A DNA stretch of 22,445 nucleotides from a virus. Position 1 is the stretch's first letter, and every line of letters starts with the position of its first letter. Positions 12,671 to 22,401 of the stretch are shown here, one piece after another. A model generated the notes under the pieces. The model did no database searches, had not been told where the DNA came from, and saw only the letters and a program-made list of their open reading frames with translations. The stretch is taken from IMG/VR virus record IMGVR_UViG_3300022745_000519, positions 1 to 22,445 of that record, one strand, 5' to 3'. The translations under genes were made by a program, and so were the position numbers.

Positions 12671-15600
12671 TTTCTCGAGAATCGCAGTCGACCTCGGCGC
12701 TGACTACCAGCGACGCGATGAGCGCACGGGCGGGCCACGCGTGACACATTTGGTCAACATGCGTGTAGCGGAGCCGGGACGCCTTGAGAAAACGCAAGGG
12801 TATATTGATTCTGTAACCTACACGGTGGATGGAAACGTCGGCGATCTGCTTGCGTGCGGGGTTACTCCGCAAAGCATGGCCTTTCGGCTCTTGCGGAGTA
12901 ACTCCAGTGGCTCCGCAGTCGGCGCTCAAGTCTACATCGGGTCCAATGATAGTTCAGGTGGAACGCAGTGGTTCCCGTGTCAGAAATTGCCGTCGCAAGA
13001 CGTCACGTGTGTCAATGACGAAGAAGCTCCGACAGTCATTCCCATATTTCAGGGGGAGCACACTTTCTACACCAATTGCGGGGTTGTAGAGATCCCAGGC
13101 GACCGACAATTCGTCTTCGCCGACTCAGAGGACGAATTAGCCTATCACTCTATTCACCTGGCATTGGTGCAGTTTGGCACCGAAAAAGGGGAGGTAGTTT
13201 ACAGAAGAGTGCAAGGCACAAGTCTGGTGCCCGGGGAGCGCTCCTGGGTGACATCGGCCGGGAAATATATCGCTTTCTATCACACGTCTACTACGGTTCG
13301 GATCTACTACTTTGCAGTAGGCTATATTTCGCCGCAATTCCTTTGCACAATATCCGGAGTTACTCCGACCGGATCGTCTACACCGCTGGCACTGACCTAC
13401 GATGCTGCAGCCGATCGGCTGTTGTTGGTCGACGGCGCCTGCATGTTTTGGCTCATCAATGGGACGACTGGCGCCGTCACGCGGAACGCTACGCTTGGTG
13501 CTCCTTTGGTTGTCGGCTTGATAAATTACTTGAACGTGGCGGCCACAGGGTACCAAAATCACTTCTATGTGGTTTGGTACAATACGCCAAATTGGTCCTA
13601 TGTAATTTATTCTATTTCGGACTCTGCCGCTTCGACTGTTTCTTCTGGGACAGTTTGCGCCATCGCGGGCGCTCCACTGCCTAATACGGCCACCATTTGC
13701 TATCAGCCGCAAATAACGGCGTGGTATAATTCAGGCTACGTATCACAACCAGAAGGGGCCGTGGTGTCAGTGTACCAAGCACCCCGGCTCGGTATGGCTG
13801 CTGCTTTCTCGAGTGATTTATACCTGCTCGGGCCTAGCGGTGTCATTGCCAGAACCACTGCTGGATTTGACACTTTCGCGTCCGTAGCGGCTTGTGCCCC
13901 AATCATCTGTCCAAGAGAGTCGGAGTCGCGCCCCATATTCCGTACTTGGGTGTACCAAAACTCCGCTCGAACAATTCGCGGCGCAATGATGCTGGCGCAA
14001 AGCACCGAGCGCTACACGGGCCCGGTGTGCTACCCCCAGATAAAAGCTTCCGTTTTCGAAGGCGGGCTATATCCGTCGACGCCAATCGAAACTAACATTG
14101 GCGCTGTGCAAAAATCGGCGTTCATCAACTACTTACCGCCGTTTTTGGCGACGTATCGCAAAGGATGGCTGACGGCGATACTGGCGCAAAAGAACGCCAG
14201 CTCAACCAAGAACGATGTGTATTTAGTGATCCAGCCTACCACAGGCCAACACAAGCTATCGCAGAGCACGCCGTCCGTATTCCAGCAGGCGAAGACGGCG
14301 AATGGCTTGTACTTGGCGAGCGCTATTCCGGCGCTGCTCACTCAACAATTGCAAGGGCATGGGGCGCAATTCGTTCCCGTGACGTTGATCGGCACCGCCG
14401 CGGGCGTAGGCAGCAAGCCGGTCGGTACGTATCTGTACGTGGCTATTTTGCAATGGCGGGATGACGCCGGCAACGTCTACCGGTCGCCTGTCAGCGATGT
14501 TTGCACAGTAGTACGCGCTTCTGTTGGCGCCGTACGAATTGACGCGACTGTCGATATCTGGGATCCGACCTGGATGAATGAGACGCAACTGCGCATCTAT
14601 CGCACGGTTGCAAACGGCGTCACGTTCTATCTGTGCAAAGAGTTTCCGTCGTTCAACCCTTTGGTCTTCAATACCTGGACGGATACCGCGGACGATTCAG
14701 TGATCACCACGAAAGAGGTGCTTTACACTCAAGGGGCTCGCGGCGGCATTCAGGGGTTGTTGGAGTGGTGGGGCATGCCGGGTTGCCGTTGTTGTTGGGC
14801 TGGTAGCACTCGCATGATTGCCGGCGGGCTGCAGATTGCCAATCAATATCGGGTGTCGAATCTGTACGAGCCTGGTGAGCAAATTAGTTGGCCCAACCAT
14901 CAGGCGTTTAGCGGCACCGTACCCGAAGCTATCACCGCCGTAGCAGAAATGGACGACCTGTTGCTGGTGTTTTCTTCCGGCAAGATTTGGGGAGTCGCCG
15001 GCCCTGGCCCAGACGCTTCTGGTGCGGGCAGCTTTGAACCTCCAAGAGTGCTGTCCTCGACCGTTGGCGCGCATTCAGAAGCGTCTTTGGTTGAAACTCC
15101 TGACGGCATCATGTTCCAGGCCGAGGATGCTCAAATATACCTGCTGCAGCGCGGGTCATTTCAGGTCGTCAACATGTCGGCGGAGATTTCCCGCCAAATT
15201 GGTAAGCCCATTCCAGACTACCCGTGGACCTTTTCGCCTTTCGAAGAAAATCGCGTGGACAATTGGGTAATGGGCGCGGTGTACGACTCCGACAAGCGTG
15301 AGGTATGGTTCACCGAGCGACGGCCTAGACATTGGGTGTACCAAGTTGATTACAGAAGATGGCACGCGGAAATGTGTGACGCGGACCGTAACTATGGCAA
15401 TTTCGTTAGGTCGTCTATCGGGCACGAACTGAATAGATACGGGCTGTCGCGAACCGTTCCTTTTTTCGTCATGACAAGCGGAACGACATTGAAATTGATT
15501 CGATGCGCGCAAAACGGTGACTGGTCCACGTATTTTGGGCAAGATGACGGCGCCACACACCGCTACGCGTGCGCTATGCTGAACGTCCAAGACAACCCGA

Positions 15601-15971
15601 ATGGTGCTTTGCGCCGGGTGTGGGCGACAATTTGGCGCCCCTTAGACGTTGGCGGGTTGAGCGGGGCGTCTTTGCCGCAGTGTAGTATGCTCTACTGGTT
15701 CGATCGAGGGCCGGTCGGTAACACTCCGGACGAAACGCGAACTATGATGGCGCAAAATGCGAATCCGCAGGTGTTCATGGAACTAGAAAGCGTTCCGTCA
15801 CGATTCAAGTGCAATCAATTCATGCTGTGTTGGACAGACGGGCCCTATGCCACAGCCGACAATGGGCGCCACGCGGGCATTTCATTGACGGGCTTTGCAT
15901 TTGAGGCATCGGGAACTCCGCCTAACAAGGGCGCAATTCGAACCGTAGCTGGTTCAGGAAGGACGGGCTAA
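12663..15971 (+). CDS. Tail nozzle/stabilisation protein (P22 gp10 / T7 gp12-type), very large
   Basis: The ATG at 12663 overlaps the previous stop by eight bases. The 1102-residue product begins IAVDLGADYQRRDERTGGPR plus LVNM, the usual opening of podovirus stabilisation proteins. It has repeated beta strands with hydrophobic-Gly patterns. The last third is most telling: AITAVAEMDDLLLVFSSGKI, then a VGAHSEASLVETPDGIMFQA stretch and IYLLQRGSFQVVNMSAEI, consistent with a six-bladed propeller at the tail tip. These proteins form the hexameric nozzle below the adaptor. T7 gp12 is about 794 and P22 gp10 about 472 residues, so this one is oversized. A Cys-rich GMPGCRCCWAG lies near residue 704-714. 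The stop abuts the next ATG. Confidence 0.78.
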   Translation: MSNFSRIAVDLGADYQRRDERTGGPRVTHLVNMRVAEPGRLEKTQGYIDSVTYTVDGNVGDLLACGVTPQSMAFRLLRSNSSGSAVGAQVYIGSNDSSGGTQWFPCQKLPSQDVTCVNDEEAPTVIPIFQGEHTFYTNCGVVEIPGDRQFVFADSEDELAYHSIHLALVQFGTEKGEVVYRRVQGTSLVPGERSWVTSAGKYIAFYHTSTTVRIYYFAVGYISPQFLCTISGVTPTGSSTPLALTYDAAADRLLLVDGACMFWLINGTTGAVTRNATLGAPLVVGLINYLNVAATGYQNHFYVVWYNTPNWSYVIYSISDSAASTVSSGTVCAIAGAPLPNTATICYQPQITAWYNSGYVSQPEGAVVSVYQAPRLGMAAAFSSDLYLLGPSGVIARTTAGFDTFASVAACAPIICPRESESRPIFRTWVYQNSARTIRGAMMLAQSTERYTGPVCYPQIKASVFEGGLYPSTPIETNIGAVQKSAFINYLPPFLATYRKGWLTAILAQKNASSTKNDVYLVIQPTTGQHKLSQSTPSVFQQAKTANGLYLASAIPALLTQQLQGHGAQFVPVTLIGTAAGVGSKPVGTYLYVAILQWRDDAGNVYRSPVSDVCTVVRASVGAVRIDATVDIWDPTWMNETQLRIYRTVANGVTFYLCKEFPSFNPLVFNTWTDTADDSVITTKEVLYTQGARGGIQGLLEWWGMPGCRCCWAGSTRMIAGGLQIANQYRVSNLYEPGEQISWPNHQAFSGTVPEAITAVAEMDDLLLVFSSGKIWGVAGPGPDASGAGSFEPPRVLSSTVGAHSEASLVETPDGIMFQAEDAQIYLLQRGSFQVVNMSAEISRQIGKPIPDYPWTFSPFEENRVDNWVMGAVYDSDKREVWFTERRPRHWVYQVDYRRWHAEMCDADRNYGNFVRSSIGHELNRYGLSRTVPFFVMTSGTTLKLIRCAQNGDWSTYFGQDDGATHRYACAMLNVQDNPNGALRRVWATIWRPLDVGGLSGASLPQCSMLYWFDRGPVGNTPDETRTMMAQNANPQVFMELESVPSRFKCNQFMLCWTDGPYATADNGRHAGISLTGFAFEASGTPPNKGAIRTVAGSGRTG

Positions 15972-17516
15972 ATGAGTCTTTTGGATACGCTAGGGGACGT
16001 TGTGTCGTACGCTACTCCTGTCGGATGGGCGTACCAGGGCGGCAAGTTTCTGTACAATGCCGTGAAAGGGAACGGCGGCCCGCTCAGTTCGCCGGATGCG
16101 GTCGCTGGAACGTACGGACCCGCCGACTACCAGTATGGATCCGGAACCCAAGGCGTTTCGGCCGAAGTCACGTCCGGACGCATGCGCGATTTGGGTGAGA
16201 CCGCGGCATCCGATTTTTCGCGGGCGGGGCAAGATGCTCAGTACAACAACCGCCAGGTGTCCCAAGGGCTTGTTGATGCCGGATATGCGGGGCGATCCAC
16301 CGGGCAATTCTATGCCCGCGAGGCGGACGCGTTATCTGGGCAATACAACGCGAGAGCGTACGACCCGAAGGACTTAGGCGCCGACAACGCAACCGGCTCC
16401 CAAACTGCAGTTGCTGGGCGCCTGGCAAATTACAGTTACGATCCTAGGGCCTTGTCATCTCAAGGAAAATGGTCCGACGCAAATGAGCGTTTGGCGAATT
16501 ACCAATACGCGCCTTCTGCAGGAGCAACCGCGGCCGCCGGCAGGCTCAACGCGTTTGATGCCGGGCAGCAGACGGGGCACGCCGAGAACGCCTACAATTC
16601 GCTGATGAACTACGCCACGCAAGGCCCCGGCGCTAGTGCGGCAGAAGCCCAGCTGCGCGCCGGCGCAGACGCCAACGTTGCCGCTCAAGTGGCGCTCTCG
16701 AGATCGGGCAGAGGCGCGGGGGAGAATGCGCAGAATCAGCGTCAAGCCATGTTTGCGGCTGCCGATATTGGACAGCGCACGAATGCGGACTTGGCGGCAC
16801 TGCGGGCCAACGAAAGCGCGGCTTGGCGTGCGCAGCAGGCGCAAGCACTTGGCCAGGCGGGTGCGTTGGGTTCGAGTATCGAAGCCCAACGGCAGGGTAT
16901 CGCCGGGCTAAATCTGTCAGCTGCACAATCCGGTGCGCAGCTCGGGCAGCAAGGCGATTTGGCCGCCAATCAATTGACGCTATCCGCCATGCAAGGCGCC
17001 GCCGGGCAGTACGGCACACAGAATCAGGCAATGATGCAAGCCACCGCGCAAGCGGAAGCCGCGCGGTTGCAAGCCATGCAGGCCAGCGCGAATCAATATG
17101 GTTCGTTGTCCAACTACGCTTTGCAATCCGATATCGCCACGCAACAGAACGCGCAAGGATGGGGCGCGCTAGGACTTCAGGCGAACCAAACAGCTGGAAG
17201 CCAAAACGCAGCCGCAAATCAATTGTACGCCAACGCATTGACCGGCGCTGGACAGCTGCAAAACAACGCGGCTCAACTGAACCTGTCAGCGATGCAAGCC
17301 GGTACAGGCGCGCAAGCTGCCTATGAAAATGCAGCCATGGGACTATACGAAGGGGAGGCGCAGCGTCGCGCCGCACTAGCAGCTGCGCAAATGGGCGGTC
17401 AGACGCAAGTCTCTCTCGGCAATCAGCAAGCGGACGTGCAGCACGATCAAGCGCTCATGGGTCTTTTCTCCAACGGCATGGGCATGGCCGCCAGAGCATT
17501 TGGCGGTGGAGCGTAA
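15972..17516 (+). CDS. Ejection protein 1 (internal virion protein), Ala/Gln/Asn-rich
   Basis: AGGAAGGA near 15956-15963 precedes the ATG, which directly follows the nozzle stop (TAAATG). The 514-residue protein has a short hydrophobic/aromatic N-terminus (VGWAYQGGKFLYNAVKG), a Tyr/Gly-rich section, then a long helical low-complexity body rich in Ala, Gln, Asn and Ser. LNLSAAQSG, LTLSAMQGA and LNLSAMQAG recur as internal repeats. The C-terminus is hydrophobic and glycine-rich (GMGMAARAFGGGA). Proteins of this composition lie after the nozzle gene in podoviruses and are packaged in the head, then ejected to build a conduit through the envelope (T7 gp14-16, P22 gp7/16/20). The role is inferred from composition and gene order, not motifs. 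Confidence 0.65.
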   Translation: MSLLDTLGDVVSYATPVGWAYQGGKFLYNAVKGNGGPLSSPDAVAGTYGPADYQYGSGTQGVSAEVTSGRMRDLGETAASDFSRAGQDAQYNNRQVSQGLVDAGYAGRSTGQFYAREADALSGQYNARAYDPKDLGADNATGSQTAVAGRLANYSYDPRALSSQGKWSDANERLANYQYAPSAGATAAAGRLNAFDAGQQTGHAENAYNSLMNYATQGPGASAAEAQLRAGADANVAAQVALSRSGRGAGENAQNQRQAMFAAADIGQRTNADLAALRANESAAWRAQQAQALGQAGALGSSIEAQRQGIAGLNLSAAQSGAQLGQQGDLAANQLTLSAMQGAAGQYGTQNQAMMQATAQAEAARLQAMQASANQYGSLSNYALQSDIATQQNAQGWGALGLQANQTAGSQNAAANQLYANALTGAGQLQNNAAQLNLSAMQAGTGAQAAYENAAMGLYEGEAQRRAALAAAQMGGQTQVSLGNQQADVQHDQALMGLFSNGMGMAARAFGGGA

Positions 17517-17522
17517 GGCAAT

Positions 17523-19364
17523 ATGGAATACCAAGTGTTACCCCATCCAACGCTTCCGGATTTGCGGATTCTGCGTTTCGCAGACGGAAGCGCGCAAACC
17601 ATCCCGGCGTCTTTGGCTCTGCAAAATAGTGGAGCCATGGCGCAGAATATGTCAGTTGACCCGGGCGTGTCACGGCAGCCGATGGCAGCTGACGTGGCGC
17701 CCAACTTCACACCTGCCGCACCTGCCGCACCTGCAACCCCTCCGCAGTCGGCCCCGCCTCCCGCGAATTCGCCCGCCGGCGAGGCGGGGCCGGCGCCTAA
17801 GTTCGATCCCGGGCAAGCGCTGGCCAGCGCCGCAATGCAAGAGGCGTTGAACCCGTACAAGTACCAAGCCGGCACCGCTGGCAACGTCGACAAGTACGGA
17901 CGCCCATTGCAGAAAATCGAAGTGCCGCAGACCAAAGCGTCGGCGGTGCAAGGCGCGACTGCATACGATCCGGAAGGCGTCGCGAAGTTCCAGCGCGCGC
18001 AAATGGAGGCTGCATACGCAAAGTCGGAAGCCGACAAGAAAGCTGCGCAGACCAGTTTCGAGGCAAGCCAGCTCGAATCCGTAGCGCTTCAGAAAGAGGC
18101 CGAGCGTCAAGCTGCGGAGCAGCGCGGGCTGGAGGAAAACTTCAACAACAAGCTAGCTGGTTTGCAGGCGCAAGCAACGGCGGCCGCCGGCGAGAAAATA
18201 AACCCGAATCGAATGTTCGACAACATGTCAGCATTCGGCAAAATTGGACTGGTGCTCGCAGCTGCCGCCGGTGGCTACGCCAACCCGCGCGGACCAAACC
18301 AGATAATGCAAATGGTTGACAGCATGGTCAACGACGACATCCGCGCGCAGGAGGATGCATTACGAGCCAAACGTGGAACGGTAGACAACGCGCTCGCGCG
18401 CATGGCTCGAGAATGGGGCAGCATCGAAGCCGGGCGTATCGCGTTGAAGATGGCGCAGAAAGAGGCCGTCATGTCGCAGATTCGAACCGCGGCGAATGAG
18501 GTAGGCACTCAGACTGCAATGCAGAATGCCGACGTCTATTTGAAAGGCTTCGCCGCAGAGCAGGAACAGCAGAGGTATGAGCTTTGGCAGCGCTCGCAAG
18601 GCGTCCTGGCTTCGGAGACTCGAGCGTCGATGGAGACGCCGACGCGCGGATCTGCCGGGGGTTGGGTGCCGAAGACCGGCGCCGAGAAGCTGAAGGGTTT
18701 GGACACCGCCGCGACAGTCTACAAGACCGCGGGTGGTGCGGCCAAAGACTGGGCAGAATGGCGCGGCGAAGGCGGAAAGTCTGCCACGGACCGCCGGGTG
18801 AATTTTGCACAGCGTGAGTACCTGTCTAAATCATTGAGCGGTCTGTCCGACTATGAGCGGCGCATCAATGATGTAGTCTCGAGTTCAGGTGCCGAGATCG
18901 CCCCAGACGGCAGCGTAACTTTTCCGAATGGCGCGCCGGCGGGGCTTGGCGGCCCGCTGCAAGTGGTGGCCAAGATGTTCGGCGAAAACGTCGCCGGCAT
19001 GATGACCGACGAAAGTGGACGCCTAAATCGCGCCAAATTGCAATCGGTGCTGTCTGCGCGCATTCATGAAATGTCAGGCGCCGCGTTCACCAAAGCGGAG
19101 GCCGACAGCCATGCCATGCAAATTGGCGCCGGATTGCTCGAGTCGCCCGAGACGTTGGTCAGAAAAATGGCGGTGCTCCAGAAAGACGTCGCGGCCAAGC
19201 GCCGACATGTGGAAGCCGCCGCTGATCCGGAAGTGCTCGAGGAGTATTGGGACAACTATCGTGCGGCGGAGGCAAACAGCAGCAAAAACGCGCAGTATGT
19301 TCGGCGCCCCTACGCACCGGCACCAAAGTCGAGTAACGCATACGAGGAATCTGAACTAAAGTAG
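17523..19364 (+). CDS. Ejection protein 2 (internal virion protein), helical
   Basis: AAGG (17515-17518) precedes the ATG. The 613-residue product has a beta-like N-terminus, a Pro/Ala-rich linker at residues about 62-92, then a long Ala/Gln/Glu coiled-coil-like helix (nucleotides about 17990-18200). Near residues 225-300 is a hydrophobic Gly/Ala stretch (GKIGLVLAAAAGGY) leading into IMQMVDSMVNDDIRAQEDAL. That arrangement, a short hydrophobic segment followed by an N-x-x-DI-x-AQ helix, is familiar to me from phage internal or ejection proteins, from memory. The C-terminal third is helical with Tyr/Arg near the end (YVRRPYAPAPK). No lysozyme motif is evident. Position between two similar proteins supports an ejection-complex role. 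Confidence 0.65.
   Translation: MEYQVLPHPTLPDLRILRFADGSAQTIPASLALQNSGAMAQNMSVDPGVSRQPMAADVAPNFTPAAPAAPATPPQSAPPPANSPAGEAGPAPKFDPGQALASAAMQEALNPYKYQAGTAGNVDKYGRPLQKIEVPQTKASAVQGATAYDPEGVAKFQRAQMEAAYAKSEADKKAAQTSFEASQLESVALQKEAERQAAEQRGLEENFNNKLAGLQAQATAAAGEKINPNRMFDNMSAFGKIGLVLAAAAGGYANPRGPNQIMQMVDSMVNDDIRAQEDALRAKRGTVDNALARMAREWGSIEAGRIALKMAQKEAVMSQIRTAANEVGTQTAMQNADVYLKGFAAEQEQQRYELWQRSQGVLASETRASMETPTRGSAGGWVPKTGAEKLKGLDTAATVYKTAGGAAKDWAEWRGEGGKSATDRRVNFAQREYLSKSLSGLSDYERRINDVVSSSGAEIAPDGSVTFPNGAPAGLGGPLQVVAKMFGENVAGMMTDESGRLNRAKLQSVLSARIHEMSGAAFTKAEADSHAMQIGAGLLESPETLVRKMAVLQKDVAAKRRHVEAAADPEVLEEYWDNYRAAEANSSKNAQYVRRPYAPAPKSSNAYEESELK
17710..17736 (+). repeat. 9-bp tandem repeat encoding Pro-Ala-Ala
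   Basis: cacctgccg occurs at 17710-17718 and 17719-17727, with a third copy (cacctgcaa) at 17728-17736. It lies in the Pro/Ala linker of the second ejection protein and keeps the reading frame, so it may vary in copy number. Confidence 0.75.
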
Positions 19365-19368
19365 GACC

Positions 19369-22300
19369 ATGGCTGACGAAATCCAAGGCGTGATTCGCGA
19401 CGGTTTGCGCGTTCTTCGGGATCCGTACGGGAACCTAGTTCAAGTCGATCCGAAGGGTGCCAGCGCGCTACTGAAAGAAGGCGTCGACGGTGAACGCTTT
19501 TCAGAGGTCACCGAGGACGAGGTAAGAAAGCGCGATTTCGAGATCGCCAACGGTGGTGTGGGTGGGCAACTCGAGACCTACAAGCGAGCTGCTCACGAGG
19601 CCGCCGGCGATCTCGTCACCCTGCCAGGGCGCCTGCTGTCGAAGCCGATGGCTGGCTACGTGAATGCGACCTCTCGCTTTTTGGGCGGCCCCAACGCCCC
19701 ACAAGTGGATGCTGGTGAGATAAATCGCGCAATGGCCCTTGGCGCGCCTGCGATCGTGGCTGGCATTTCGAAAGGCGGAACGAAAGAAGAAAAGCTTGCC
19801 GAGGCGGAACGCTACGCCGAGGAAACGCGGCAGTTGAAGGCAGTGAATCCGAAAGCGGCGCTAGCCGGCAACATTGGCGGAAACGTCGGCGTTGGCATCA
19901 TGACGGGCGGCGCGACTGTGGCCGGCGGCAAAATGGCCACGACGGCACTCATGCGCGCGGGCATGGGGCGAGTCGCAGCGGGCGTGGTGGGCACCGGCGC
20001 AGCCATGGGGGTGGAAGGGGCGCTCTTCGGGGCGGCTGGCGCCGAGACTGCCGCGCGCGATGCTGCCGCGGTAGACGGGGCCACGGCGGAACAGCTCCGG
20101 CACGGCATGGGAGTGGGATTCCTGCTGGGGGCCGGACTGGGGGCCGGCTCCGAGGTCGCTCGAGCGGGCCTAGGCGGACTCCGTCGCAAGGTGGGCGAAG
20201 TCGCCGAGCGTTTTCGCGCTTCGCAGCTGACCGCGCCGCGGCCTGGCGCCGTGGACTCTCGCGCCGCGGACTTGTGGGCGCGCACCACTGGCGCCGATCG
20301 CAACATGCTGGACGAAATCGGCGCACACAACACGACGCCAGAAGCCCAAGCGAAACGCGCGCAAATTGCCAACTTCGACCGCGATATTGACCGCGCTACG
20401 GTCGAAATGACGCAAGACATCGACCACTTGGAAAGAGGATTGCACGACGTGCGGCGCTACGTTGATGAGTTCGAGCCGCGCTCGAACGACGTCAAGAAGC
20501 TCATGCAACAGAGTTGGACGCCGCAAGAACTGCCGAGCGCGTTGAAAGCGGCGTCCAAGGCTGGGCGGGAGGAGATTCGCTCGGCGCTCGAGCAAACGCG
20601 CGCCATTCTGGGTGAGATTGAAGGGGCGCCGATGCTGGCCGAGGCGAAGAGCATCTTGACCAAGCATTTCACCAATCAGCTGCACAAGATGGAGATGCAG
20701 GCCGCCAAGTTGCGACCGCAGAAGGTTGGCGATGTGTTCCACCCGCCGGCGGCGCGAAGTGCCGCGGAAATCAACGGCGTGTTGAACACCATGAAAAAGG
20801 ACATGCAGAAATTCGAGCGCGCCATTGGAGACATGAAGGGGAACCAAATGATGGCGGGTAGTGGGTTGAACGAGCCCCTGACCCATTTTTGGACTGAATT
20901 CGAGCGGCGCGTCCAAGAGCCGATGCGAGGGAATCTCGAGAATATGGAGATTTGGGGCCGCGCCGGCGAAGCCCAATCAGTCATCAATTCGCGCTATGCG
21001 AAGATGATCAAGTCCTCGCAGCGCTATTCGGAAGAATTCCAGAAATTGGATCCGAACAAGGCCTGGGAGCCTCGCCCGGCGCAGCGTCGCTATGCAGATT
21101 CGGCGAAGGTCGGTTCGTGGGCGAAGTCTCTTGGCACCGCCGAAGGAACTACGAGGCAGGCGATGGCTCGCCAACATCTGGCCGACGTGGAAGAGTTCTT
21201 GGGCGCGGTGGAACAGTACCATCCGCTGGGGGAAGGTGCGCAGCAATCCTATGATGCCGCTCGAGCGGGTGCCGAGCGAATCAAAGGTCATCTCTCACGC
21301 TTGGACGAAAGCGTGCGGCTCAAGCAAGGATTGGAAGGGATCCGCGAGGCGGAACGACGAGTAGCCTCGATTCCCGGCGCCGATGTGATGGGGCGCGCCG
21401 TGGGAGCCGTCGCCGGCGGGGCACTAGCGGGCACCCCCGGCGCCGTCATTGGCGCCACGGGCGTGGCGAATCGAATCCCCGATATCGTTCGAGGTTACAT
21501 GGCGGCCGGGCCTGTAGGCGCCCGGATCGGCATGAGCGGGATGCTTACACGTCCTGCCGCGGCGATTGATGCCGCTACTGCGTTGCAGGGGCTTGCCAAC
21601 AACGTAGCCACGAGATTGGAGTCGAGAGCCGCCGACTTGGTGCGCGGCGCAGCACAGCGGGTTGGCGCCGCGGCAGCTGCGACAGTGCGCACGACTGCCA
21701 GAGCCGCTCGAGCGGCGGTGCCCGCAGTCGAGGCTAACGCGGCGCGCGACCGTCGACGCGAAAGCTACCTGGCCAAAGTGAGCCGATTGCAGGAGATCCG
21801 CGACAATCCAGAAACGCTAGTCGCTGCGATTGACAATAGGATCCCGGGTTTGGCGGCGATTGCGCCGGGCGTAGCGGGCGAGCTTACCAATCAGCTGCAA
21901 AGCGTGGCGGATTTCTTGCTGGCGAATGCGCCTGCGGGCGCCACAGCTCCGACGGCGCTCGAGCCAGCGCGCAAAACAGCCATATCCCGCACGGACTTGG
22001 CCGCGTACGAACGCCTTTGGCGTGCGGTAGAAGACCCTTTTTCAGTGCTGGACGACGTGGCGAAAGGCACAGCAACCCCCGACCAAATTCGCGCGCTGAA
22101 GTTGTCGCCTGGCTCCTACGAGCTCGTTCGTCAGGCAGTGTTGTTTGCCGTGGCTGACGCTACGCAAAGGGGCGAGCACATTTCGCTTTCGCGCCGGCGG
22201 CAGCTGGACATGCTGCTAGACCTGCAAGGTGCCGGCGTTCCGGCATTCAAACCCGAGATCGCGGACATGGTGTCCAACATTCGGCAAGCCAAGCAGAAGA

Positions 22301-22401
22301 AGCCGGCATCACAGGCGCGAGCGCCACGCGGCAGGGCTTCGAACATGACAATTCCAAACGCCATGAAAACGGCAGAACAGAAATGGAGCGGCAATGCGTA
22401 G
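19369..22401 (+). CDS. Ejection protein 3 (large internal virion protein) with membrane-like Gly/Ala segments
   Basis: This is the largest of the three late proteins at 1010 residues. The N-terminus is a small beta region (IRDGLRVLRDPYGNLVQVDP). Residues about 163-267 are a Gly/Ala/Met-rich hydrophobic region (GNIGGNVGVGIMTGGATVAG, then GMGVGFLLGAGLGAGSEVAR) with glycine-zipper spacing that could insert in a membrane. Residues about 300-660 are charged helices. A second Gly/Ala patch lies near 672-703 (AVGAVAGGALAGTPGAVIGA). The C-terminus is basic and Lys/Arg-rich. In podoviruses the largest ejection protein crosses the inner membrane and may drive DNA transport. I saw no lytic transglycosylase catalytic motif. 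AGGA sits only two bases before the ATG, so initiation may be inefficient. Confidence 0.65.
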   Translation: MADEIQGVIRDGLRVLRDPYGNLVQVDPKGASALLKEGVDGERFSEVTEDEVRKRDFEIANGGVGGQLETYKRAAHEAAGDLVTLPGRLLSKPMAGYVNATSRFLGGPNAPQVDAGEINRAMALGAPAIVAGISKGGTKEEKLAEAERYAEETRQLKAVNPKAALAGNIGGNVGVGIMTGGATVAGGKMATTALMRAGMGRVAAGVVGTGAAMGVEGALFGAAGAETAARDAAAVDGATAEQLRHGMGVGFLLGAGLGAGSEVARAGLGGLRRKVGEVAERFRASQLTAPRPGAVDSRAADLWARTTGADRNMLDEIGAHNTTPEAQAKRAQIANFDRDIDRATVEMTQDIDHLERGLHDVRRYVDEFEPRSNDVKKLMQQSWTPQELPSALKAASKAGREEIRSALEQTRAILGEIEGAPMLAEAKSILTKHFTNQLHKMEMQAAKLRPQKVGDVFHPPAARSAAEINGVLNTMKKDMQKFERAIGDMKGNQMMAGSGLNEPLTHFWTEFERRVQEPMRGNLENMEIWGRAGEAQSVINSRYAKMIKSSQRYSEEFQKLDPNKAWEPRPAQRRYADSAKVGSWAKSLGTAEGTTRQAMARQHLADVEEFLGAVEQYHPLGEGAQQSYDAARAGAERIKGHLSRLDESVRLKQGLEGIREAERRVASIPGADVMGRAVGAVAGGALAGTPGAVIGATGVANRIPDIVRGYMAAGPVGARIGMSGMLTRPAAAIDAATALQGLANNVATRLESRAADLVRGAAQRVGAAAAATVRTTARAARAAVPAVEANAARDRRRESYLAKVSRLQEIRDNPETLVAAIDNRIPGLAAIAPGVAGELTNQLQSVADFLLANAPAGATAPTALEPARKTAISRTDLAAYERLWRAVEDPFSVLDDVAKGTATPDQIRALKLSPGSYELVRQAVLFAVADATQRGEHISLSRRRQLDMLLDLQGAGVPAFKPEIADMVSNIRQAKQKKPASQARAPRGRASNMTIPNAMKTAEQKWSGNA

